A stretch of 64,000 bases of DNA, taken from positions 434,001 through 498,000 of the forward strand of contig JAMYHL010000059.1 of the NCBI GenBank assembly GCA_025531455.1. Reading direction: 5' to 3'. Numbering within the stretch: position 1 is the stretch's first letter; every line of letters starts with the position of its first letter. Positions 11,375 through 19,952 of this stretch are shown here, piece by piece. Position numbers and translations under genes: made by a program. The notes beneath the pieces were generated by a model. That model saw nothing but the letters and a program-made list of their open reading frames with translations. It was not told the origin of the DNA and made no database searches. The DNA comes from Apiotrichum sp. Y4204 (Eukaryota; Basidiomycota; Tremellomycetes; Trichosporonales; Trichosporonaceae).

Positions 11375-14262
11375 TTAATGCTGAAACAGATCATGGAACA
11401 CGGCCGGGATCTCTGCGGACTAGGGATGTAAGCTGTATCCAGTGTCATGAACGTACCTTGAAACGGTATGCACACTCGGTGGAACGCAACATCTCGACGT
11501 CGCCGCCTGCGGCCTGCACAAACGACACAATGACGCCATTGAATTGCGGCGAGGGCTGTCCTTGGCGAGCCGGCGGAACGGCAGCCGTCGCACGAAGGGC
11601 GTAACCCTCTACAGAGCGAGGGAGATCAAAGTTGATGACAAGGGGCGACCATGGAATGTCTGGGGGCTTGGGGTTGACGTCGAAGCACACCAGGAAGCGC
11701 GGTCCAGCGCCAGGCGAAGACATGCGCCATTGCTGCAACACTGCCTTCCTCTGTCCAGGGGGCATGTCGGATGCCTGTGGATTAGCTTCTGAAATGCGCC
11801 TAGGAACTAACCAGGTAGAGAGTGTCCCAATTCCTGGAACCCAGCTTGTATACCACAGCCTCAAGCATTGCGTATGTGCCAACATGGATGATTGCTTGCC
11901 AGAGAGGATAGTCGTCAAGCATCTTGACCAGAGTGTCCAGCTTGTACTCCTTGGCGCGAGTAGCTTCCTCGCTGGCCGCCGACCCAGCGTTGGCCCTTCC
12001 AGAACCAATCGTACCTGGACCAGCATCGGTAGCCTGCTCTTCGGAGCGCGCAGACCCAGTGATGGTGAGGTAGACGTAGGTATGCTTGAGATTGATACCA
12101 GGCGTGATTGACGACACGGATTCCTGTGAGTTGGTCGAGCCCTCACGACGCACGAGGACGCGAACCGGGTCGCGGACTTGGAGCGACTGAGAGAAGTTGA
12201 TCACGTCTGTGGGAATCGTGTTAGAGAACAGACACGTCTGGCGCTCAATGATCATGGGCGTGGGTGACGGAGGGGCGCCATTCGGGCCGGGAGTGCTGAA
12301 GCGCGCCGGCTGAGACGACGGGAACGGAGTCTTGCTCTGGGGATTGAAGGGAGAGTGCTGGCCTCCGTCGTAAGGGCTGCCGATAACAGGCGAGAAGGGG
12401 GTGGCACCCGGGGTGAGCTGGCCAGAGTTACCCATACGGCGGGGGGAGGGAAGAAGTCGAGCGACAGACAGGACATTCTCGTAAAGATTGCGGGCAATCA
12501 ATTGGTCGACCTCGTCGAGCTGAAAGGGTTTAGCACACGACCAATGACATTTGTCCTCACAATCAGGAGTCGGCATTCGGAGCCTGACAGCCCGCCACGC
12601 GCGTTGATGACCTCGTTGATCTTGGCCGGTGTTCCGATAAGTATCTGGATGGCGTCGCGCTGCATTGCAGCAACCTCGTTTTGCAGAGAGCCCGAACCGG
12701 CCGCTCCAGCTGCAAGCGCAGCTCGAACGCCGAGCGGGCCACCGACATTTCTAACCACTGTTTCACGTTAGGCCCAAACGAAAAGACGAATTCAAGGGGA
12801 GATACGCTAACACTGGAGGATCTCTTGGCCACGGGTCTACTCACATTTGTGGCACTGCGTCGCTTGGTCAACAGTGGTCGTAATGATGATCACCGCAGGA
12901 CCGCGATAGGGGCCTTGGGGTGGGGCGAGCGTCAGACACAGCTGGAGAGCCGGAATCACACTGCATTTGGTCAGCAAACAGTTCGTTGAGCACGCGCCCG
13001 AAAAGGTGGTGCTTGATAGCCGCGGAGAAACCGCAGAGCCATCCTAAAAACGCACTAGGAGATAATCCGCTCCTGTGTCGGTGGAGCCTGGGCAATAATA
13101 TCCGATCCCTTTAGCATGAAGGGCAGAACACGGGCCTGGATCTTGTTGGGTGGGCCGATACTGTGAGGTGTCAATAAACGCGCGCTTAACGGCCCACGAC
13201 AGATCCTGCAACCTACCCATACTTCGAGATTGACCGCAGTAGCTCAATCTTCAAATTCAGGTGTTCCCACTTCGTCACCACAATACCCGCGCCAGGAGCG
13301 GCCGCTCCACCACCGGGGACGTTCATAGCGTTGAAGTTGTTGCCAGCGGGTCCTCCGGGGCCAGGGCTCGGCCATTCACGTCCTGGGCCACTGCCGACAG
13401 CGCTGTTGGGACCACCCGAATATTTGACAGGACTCGGTGCGCCCCACTTGTTGTCCATATTGTCATTGAGGAGCGACGACCCAAACGACCTGTTCACAGG
13501 GGTGCGCGGACCGTCGTTGAAGCCGCCTCGGGGAAGACCGCTGTTCGGCGGTGGCGAGAGCAGAGAAGCCGATTGAGAACCGATAGCTGCAGCCGATGTG
13601 TTGATCATCTCGAGTGGGGGAGGCGGCATGTGGCGGCCCATGCCCATTGAGGGACCGTGCATCGCATGGCCGCCATGCCCAGGTCCAGACGGAGACGGGG
13701 GAAGAACACCTCCGAATGACGGTCCCCCCGACATGTTCTGGCTTTGAAGGCGCTGCAGCTGAGCGACAGAGGTCGAGAGTGCTGCGACCTGCTGTGTGAG
13801 TGCGGAGACGGTTGCGTCGTTGGTATCCGGGGGTGTTGGGGATGTGCGTGTGGTGGAAGTAGATGTGTTTGAAATCGTGGAGGATGGGGTGGGTGCTGAC
13901 GAGTCGAAGGGCGAAAAAACACCACCACGACCTGTCGAAGCAATGGAGCTCCCGGAAGACGACGCTGGAGGAAGCGACCCTTTAACAACATTGGTCAGAT
14001 GCGTGACCTGAGCCTGTAGCGACGCTAGTGTTGCCTCTGTGGCGGCTACCCGGGCAGCAAGAGCCGCGACAACCGCGGATGTTGGATCATTATCTCCTGT
14101 ACTCTTGATACTTGTCGCCGGCGATGTCCCTAGATGTTGGAGCGGGGACGTTCCATGCATGCTACGGCGGGGGTTGACGGGCGTCGGGGTCGTGGGCGGC
14201 TTGGGCAGCTGCTGCGGCGGAGACGACGCGCCATCGGAGCGGGCGTCGGGCACGTCAGCCAT
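11375..14262 (-). CDS. Degenerate eIF4A-like DEAD-box protein (probable pseudo-helicase)
   Basis: Seven exons (13217-14262, 13056-13160, 12845-12960, 12561-12757, 11812-12519, 11457-11774, 11375-11410) encode 841 aa. Residues 1-335 are Pro/Ser/Gly-rich with short helices (AALAARVAATEATLASLQAQV). From about residue 335 the chain aligns with both RecA domains of eIF4A: KWEHLNLKIELLRSISKYG, then GSDIIAQA, LIGTPAKI, LDEVDQLI, DPVRVLVRRE, LVINFDLP. The catalytic motifs are changed. Walker A GTGKT becomes TQERI (AQAPPTQERI). PTREL becomes TTVDQ, DEAD becomes DEVD (490-493), and SAT becomes SNT (587-589). Motif V TTDVWARGLD becomes CFDVNPKPPD, and HRIGRxGR is gone. A ~65-residue low-complexity insert separates motifs II and III. 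ATP hydrolysis is therefore unlikely. Intact splice sites and frame argue for a functional gene with a scaffold or regulatory role (inference). The final 36-nt exon is the least certain. Confidence 0.85.
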
Positions 14263-15842
14263 TGTGCACAATGCTGCCAGCTATTGCACAATGCCAGCGA
14301 GCCCGGATGATGACTAAACCTAGGGGGATCTAGTCCGAGAACCGGGAGTTCGCCAGCGCTGAAGACGGACTGGGGGAAGAGCGCCGAAAGGGATACACGA
14401 GATACGCAGGGCAATGAGAATAGGGTGAGATGCCGATGACCACGCACGACGAGAGACTAGTTTAGTCTTGTTCGCAGTGTAGACTATCGGCAATTCTGGC
14501 CGAATTCACACCAGGCCCTCGTCCTTGTCGCGGAGAAGCTTGGTAGCTCAGTGGATCAATGACTAAACTCTTCGAGGAATGTGTGTTGTGAGATGAATGG
14601 GAATGGGTGAGAGAGGGATTGAACCAGTCGTGGGGAGAAAATAATAGAGAGAGGAGTGGAATAGGAGGAGCTGGAGGTGGAATGCTCGCATATGCTCGGT
14701 ACGGTGTAATCGGAAAAGGGGGGGGGGGTGATGACAATGTGTGTGTGCGGTGTGGTGTGTGTTATGTGTTGGTGTGGCTTGTGCGCTTGTGCGAGCACCA
14801 CCAGAGAGTGCCTGCTTATACGCGGCAATCTAGAACTGAACCAGATCCACTACCCCTTACTCCATATAAGGTTACGGGTTTAAGGATGCAGATGCGTGAT
14901 TACAGCAGAGCAGAGCGCAGAGCATGCAGAGCAGAGCACAGAGCAGAACACATGGGCTGTATGGCGGACGGTGCCCGGTGTAGGTGTACGGTGTACGGGT
15001 GTACGGTGTACGTACGGTACATACGCGTGAGTGCGGGGATGGTCGGGTATGCGGCCGAGCGGGCTGGCGGGACGGGAGGATGCGAGAACCAAGGGCCCGG
15101 AGACCGGATGCAAGCACGTAACAGGGCCAAGGGCACCCCAGGTCCACCGGCCGGGCAACAAGGGTGCAAAGGGGGTGGTGCACAGGGGTGTGCAAGGCGA
15201 GAGGCGCCGGGGCGCGGGGGCGAGACCAGCGAGGGCTTGCGGCGTTGCGTTGTGGTTGGACAATTGGGACGCGCCGACGACAATGTGACTGAACTCACCT
15301 GTTCGAAGCCCAGAGCGCGAACAGACAGTGATGAGAGCAGAGCCAGACTCGCCGCACAATACCATTTCTTGTACAAACAGTCCGGCCGCGGCCCTGCCGT
15401 GCAATAATAAATACAACAACAACAATAACAATATATGTCAACAATAAATGAGAGGCTGATGAGGGATGATGCCGCCAAGAGGGTGTAATATCGGCAGCAG
15501 GACAGCGAATCTGAACGTCTCTATCAAACTGTCGAACACTGTGAGGAGTATCAGAGTCCGCTGCACGATGGCTTGCTCCCTGTACTACCTGCTTGGTGAC
15601 TTGCTGACAATGCATGAATAATGGTCCTCGCCGACTGTCTGGATAAAGTGCTGGCCGTACTGGAAGCAAACTCCTGCATCAATTAAGCTGGCTACGACGC
15701 CTGCAAACTCGGGGGGGATGGAGGCGGGTGCGCACGCCACCACGTACGCCACAGACCACAGGATCACACGGTCGTTGTTAACAGCTGACACTGTCGCTCA
15801 CCCGAGGTCAACGACCATATGACCAACACTGGAGTACTGGGA
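14263..15842. other. Intergenic; low-complexity and GT-rich repeats
   Basis: Upstream of the DEAD-box-like gene. It holds an 11-G run (14718-14728), a GT-rich stretch (14735-14780), imperfect CAGAG repeats (14905-14950) and GGTGTACG-type repeats (14978-15015). Open frames of up to ~266 codons here show no recognisable domain and no consistent splice phases. A minus-strand frame at 15585-15791 is hydrophobic and could be a downstream exon of the ORF at 15843-16493. Confidence 0.4.
14978..15015. repeat. Short GGTGTACG-type tandem repeats
   Basis: Four to five imperfect copies of an 8-9 bp unit (GGTGTACG / GGGTGTACG), ending in a palindromic GTACGTAC stretch. Function unknown. Confidence 0.6.
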
Positions 15843-16493
15843 TTAGGAGTCGTCTACGGGCAAGCCTATCGATGCGACGCCCATAAATAACTGCACAAGC
15901 CAGCCCACCTCGACGGCTTTCACAGGCACAGAATTCCAGCTCACAGTCCACGTAACCTTATTTTTGTTCCGGCAGCAGGCAATGGATGCTCTTCCACCCA
16001 GCGAAGAGAATGGAAACAGGATGTTTGTGCGCAGGAAACAGATGTGCTGCCCACCGTCGACTATACGACTATCACCGGGAATAGGCGTCGGCGTTCCGGC
16101 ACCGAGGTTGCCGATCCGAGATCCAGAAGCAACGCGAACTTGCCGGGCGCGAGGAGGGTGCCTCGATCTCTTATCGTGAACAGGACAAGACTGGGTCATC
16201 TGCAATGGCTGCGCCTGGCGAGTGTGGTTTTGCAAGAGGTCACCGCAATATGCGTTCACAATACGAGTACTGAGAAGAAGCACGAGATGAACCGTTTGCG
16301 CCACAGCAAGTGAGACTTTGGACCAATCTGGCTCTCCTGTAATCTGCTGTGGTCTCAGTCGCCGCAGATGGGCTATATGGGTTAGCTCGGTAGCAACTTT
16401 AGCTCCTTCCCAGTCCTGTCGCCACTGGGTGTCAGGCCACGAGCGTACGAGAAACTCCACCGCGCTAGTGGTCACGACACATGCTCGCCCCAT
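15843..16493 (-). CDS. Doubtful hypothetical ORF, 216 codons
   Basis: An uninterrupted frame from a real ATG at 16493 to a stop at 15843. The predicted product has a plausible globular start (EFLVRSWPDTQWRQDWEG) and two hydrophobic stretches (VAQTVHLVLLLS; WLVQLFMGVASIGL), but the middle is rich in Arg, Pro and Gly and matches no family I know. A second hydrophobic frame lies downstream at 15585-15791, so this may be part of a multi-exon membrane-protein gene or a decayed one. Intron donors and acceptors can be proposed, but none gives a convincing continuous domain. No neighbour suggests a role. It could equally be a chance ORF. Confidence 0.25.
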   Translation of the reverse strand: MGRACVVTTSAVEFLVRSWPDTQWRQDWEGAKVATELTHIAHLRRLRPQQITGEPDWSKVSLAVAQTVHLVLLLSTRIVNAYCGDLLQNHTRQAQPLQMTQSCPVHDKRSRHPPRARQVRVASGSRIGNLGAGTPTPIPGDSRIVDGGQHICFLRTNILFPFSSLGGRASIACCRNKNKVTWTVSWNSVPVKAVEVGWLVQLFMGVASIGLPVDDS

Positions 16494-17101
16494 GGTGCCC
16501 GGCGAAACCCGACGAGAAGTCTTGCGGGTAGGATGTGGCAGCTGACAATTGTTGGCTTGTACTGTACATAGTTTGTAGCTAGCTCGCCATCCAGACCTTC
16601 ATGAGGGCCGAGAGCGCTCAGCATGGTCAGTATGTGGGCACATCCGCAGTACCACTACACCACATGCCACAGTGCTGAATCGCTTTGCTTCCGAAACGGT
16701 GTTTCTCGGATGTACACCAACATTGGGCAATGATGGCATCGGTTGGGCGAGGTATTATGGCATCAGCAGAGTTGCTCCTGTAGACGCAGCCGTGGAGATC
16801 AGAGGCCCAACATAGGGGCAACGGCTCTTCCAGTGATCCAAGCCCAGGTACTTATCACCAATCATAGATCAGAGGTCAAGAGGTCAGCCACCCGAGGTGA
16901 TGGTCACCTAAAATCAGCAACCCGCCACAAACATGACTCTGCCCGTGTATATCCTGACATCCGACCAATACTCTGTAGTAGCAGATGTCCCAGGCCACAT
17001 TGGTGCTGCAGCATCATCCACATTAGGTCATGAAGTACATCCCAACCGAATACACCACATGGATAAGGACTAGAGAAACCGAGTACAGATAGACTCAAAG
17101 T
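16494..17101. other. Intergenic, nothing recognised
   Basis: About 600 bases downstream of the L26 stop. No ORF above ~96 codons, no repeat and no RNA gene was recognised. Confidence 0.4.
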
Positions 17102-18148
17102 TTACTCGGCCTTCTTCTCCTCCTCCTCGACGGGCTTGCCGCTCTTGCGCTGGAGAATGGCCTTGCGGTCCTTGTCGAGCTTGAGCGAGGTGATGACAAC
17201 GTTCGAGGGGTGGATGCCGATGGGGGCGGTGGCGGCGTTCGACTTCTCGACGTGGACGCGGTCAACGTGGATGACCCACTTCTTGCGGTAGACCTATAAC
17301 GCATGTCAGTATGGCGCGAGAGAGGCGTTAGTCACTGCCGGGTGGAGAGTTTTGATGGCTTTGCACGCTGCAGAGCAGACAATGCTACACACACCTCCCT
17401 CTGTACCCTGATGGCAGGACTCAGCGGAGGCAACGGCGCTTCACGCTTCAGTTTGAAGCGCCGCCTCTCCACGCAAGGGTTTTGCTCCACGTACCTGGGT
17501 GACCTTGCCCTCACGGCCCTTGTACTTGCCGCGGACGATGAGAACCTCGTCGTCCTTGCGGATCGGGATGGAGCGGGCGTTGTACTTGCCACGGAGCTCC
17601 TTCGAGAGAGGCGAAGACATAATCTTGCGCTTAAGGCCCGAAGGGGCGGCAAAGTGCGCCTTGCGCGACTTGCGGCGGTCCGAAGCGAGGCCTGGATGTT
17701 AGGTCATGGTTCCAAGCAGGGCTGATCGGCAGCAGCACATCGACGAGCGGCCACAACGGCTGGCGATTCGAGGCGGAAGATGCGGATGTCGAGCACAGCG
17801 CGGGCTTGGATGGAGACGGTAGTTCGGCCTGGATGTTCGGGGCGCGGGCGACACTCCATTCAGGATGTCCCCCCAACATCGCGTCCGATATCCATCATCG
17901 TCGCCCACCATCTCCTTCAATCACGCCCACACCGACCACGTCCTCCCCTTCAACGCCATGCTCCTTTGGTCGCCGAGCACTCCTCCACATCCGTCGAACC
18001 CTTGCCGCGAGAAATCTTTCGCCGAGTTTGGTCGGTCGACACCGTCTCGCGCAGTTCGCCGATCTCGCGTTCGTCGCCGTTGCCGTGGCCGTCGCCGTCG
18101 TTGTGTGCTGCCGCGTGCGTGCCGAGACTTACCAGTAGACGAAGCCAT
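17102..18148 (-). CDS. RPL26: 60S ribosomal protein L26 (uL24)
   Basis: Large-subunit ribosomal protein near the exit tunnel. Three exons (18133-18148, 17495-17691, 17102-17293) give 134 aa. The N-terminus MASSTG comes from a 16-nt first exon, a usual layout for fungal ribosomal-protein genes. The conserved core follows: [26 protein letters not shown], the KOW region [18 protein letters not shown], then [30 protein letters not shown] and a charged tail (EEEEKKAE). Intron 1 is 441 nt (17692-18132) and intron 2 is 201 nt, both far longer than most introns here. The start is fixed by its consensus context and by the phase match across intron 1. It is divergent from the MsrB gene. Confidence 0.96.
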
Positions 18149-18661
18149 TTTTGATGCTGGTGGTTGACGGTTGGAGAAGGGTCACCGCTGTTGTTGCAAC
18201 TTTTGTTAATGGTGCATCCTGCCGCAGAGGCGCTGGCAGCGAGGGGCGGGGGGCCAGCATGGCAGCAGGCAGCAGCTGAGCCAGTACCCAGTGACCATGC
18301 ACCACTGCGGCCTGTGCACCTCTGTGTGTGCGGGTGCAGCCACTGTAGCTTGCACCATAGCATGCACATGATCTTCCAGTCTTCCAGGGTGCAGGTGAGC
18401 CAGGCAGGGCCACAGTCGGTGATATTTGGTATTGGCACTTAACGCCGAAATGTGTTATCGCCGATAACTTCGGGCGGAAGCATAATCCTTTAGGGTTACT
18501 CACCTACGTCATCGCTTACTGTTCAGCCTCCACCATTCTCTCCACCCATTTCCCACCATTGATACCATGATACCAGCCGGCCCCTACCACTCCACATTGT
18601 ATCTGCCGATCTCACCATCACAATCATCTCCGTGGCTACCCCCCGCTCTCGGCAACCCTCC
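18149..18661. promoter_or_regulatory. Bidirectional promoter, RPL26 / MsrB
   Basis: 513 bases between two divergent start codons. It contains an inverted GATA-type element, TTATC GCC GATAA, at 18455-18467, and CT-rich DNA approaching the MsrB start. Confidence 0.55.
18455..18467. promoter_or_regulatory. Inverted pair of GATA sites
   Basis: TTATCGCCGATAA: two GATAA half-sites in inverted orientation with a 3-bp gap, midway in the RPL26/MsrB promoter. Fungal GATA factors (nitrogen, iron and light regulators) bind such half-sites. Whether this one is used is unknown. Confidence 0.35.
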
Positions 18662-19665
18662 ATGCGAGCATCAATCCACAACCTCTTCAACGCTACCCGT
18701 CTCCTTTCGTACACTGCTCCTTTCCGGACTACCGCCACCGCCCGCGCTCTTCCCCGCTTCGCTCCCATCGCGCGCCGTCCGCTTCCAGTCCTTCTGTCGT
18801 GTTCGCTCTTCGCGGCCTTCTCCACATCTACCCCCAAGAACGAGCAGCCAATGTCGCAGCCAAAGGTTCAGAAGAGCGAGAGCGAGTGGATGGCGCAGCT
18901 GAGCCCTGAACAGGTGGGTTTAATTGAGCGATTCAACAGATGCGGATTCCGTTTCATCTGGCGGCATTGACCTTGACATATACTCTGTGCAGTGACAGCC
19001 CATACTGACTTGCAGTTCCGCGTTCTTCGGCAGAAGGGCACTGAGCGTCCCGGATCTCACCCATACGATCGCAAGACCTCTTCAGACGAGGGCGTTTACC
19101 GTGCGTTGTAAGGAGATTTCTTATCATGACTAACTTAAGACTGCGCCGGATGTGACGCACCGCTCTACACCGCCAAGACCAAATTGTGAGCTACAATGAC
19201 TCAGCGTAGCTAACAACAGTGCCTCTGGCTGTGGCTGGCCGGCCTTCTTTGACACCGTTCCCGGCGCCGTCATTCGCCACGAGGACAAGTCGATGGGCAT
19301 GAGCCGTACAGAGATCGTCTGTGCCAACTGGTGAGTGAATTGTGACAGTTCAACGCTAACAGCCAGTGGTGGACATCTTGGGTAGGTTGACGTGTGCGAC
19401 GGCTCGACCAAAGAAATAGATTCAACTCCCCGCGACAGCCAATATTACACTGGCAGACGTGGGGATATCGTCTCGATGGCTTGAGACCAGTTCCAGGTCT
19501 CACAGATGTGCAAAACGAGGTGTTCCTATAGAAACATGACATCCCAGATCAAGTACTGACTTCAGACATGTCTTCAAGGGCGAAGGCTACCCCACGCCGA
19601 CCGATGAGCGCCACTGCGTGAACGGCATTTCCCTCAACTTCAAGGAGGACGAGGGGAAGAAGTAA
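18662..19665 (+). CDS. MXR2: Methionine-R-sulfoxide reductase B
   Basis: Reduces methionine-R-sulfoxide in proteins. Six exons: 18662-18913, 19016-19100, 19140-19185, 19220-19330, 19367-19381 and 19566-19665, giving 202 aa. The first ~60 residues are Arg/Ser/Ala-rich without acidic residues ([20 protein letters not shown]), a mitochondrial presequence pattern. An internal ATG at 18851 (MSQPKV) opens exactly at the start of the conserved domain and could give a cytosolic form. The domain has [18 protein letters not shown], two zinc-binding CxxC pairs (CAGC, CANC), [10 protein letters not shown] and the catalytic RHCVN. The frame is open upstream from 18632, but that codon is GTG, so the first ATG at 18662 is preferred. 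Exon 5 is only 15 nt. Confidence 0.94.
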
Positions 19666-19952
19666 ATAGAGTAAAAGGTTGTGACTGGGTGATCTATGCA
19701 ATAAATCTTGTGCTCGCTCTTCTTACGCTTCTTGTACACTATACCGTTACGCGGCTGCACAACTGACGCTTGCTCTTGAGCGTTGTTGCGCCGTTCTTGA
19801 TCCGACTGGTTTGATTGGGTCCGGAAGTCGCCACCGTGGGGTCCCCGCATCCCACGACGCGTGCTCAATCTGCGACGCGTCCGAAAAATGCCCGTGCGAA
19901 ATAAATCAAGTCAACTCTGCACATTACCTCATTTCAGTTAGCTTTCATCTAC

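Noticed and set aside
14541..14560. tRNA D-arm-like string GGTAGCTCAGTGG
   Set aside because: No matching T-arm, anticodon stem or acceptor stem can be paired in either direction.
17880..17930. Possible C/D snoRNA boxes in RPL26 intron 1
   Set aside because: Box C has a mismatch and box D lies only ~35 nt away, too short for a usual C/D snoRNA; kept only as a question about the intron.
18632..18661. Upstream extension of the MsrB frame
   Set aside because: The frame opens with GTG, not ATG; the first ATG at 18662 gives a good mitochondrial presequence.
19415..19440. T-arm-like GATTCAACTCC inside the last MsrB intron
   Set aside because: The flanking bases do not form the T stem and no upstream cloverleaf is present.
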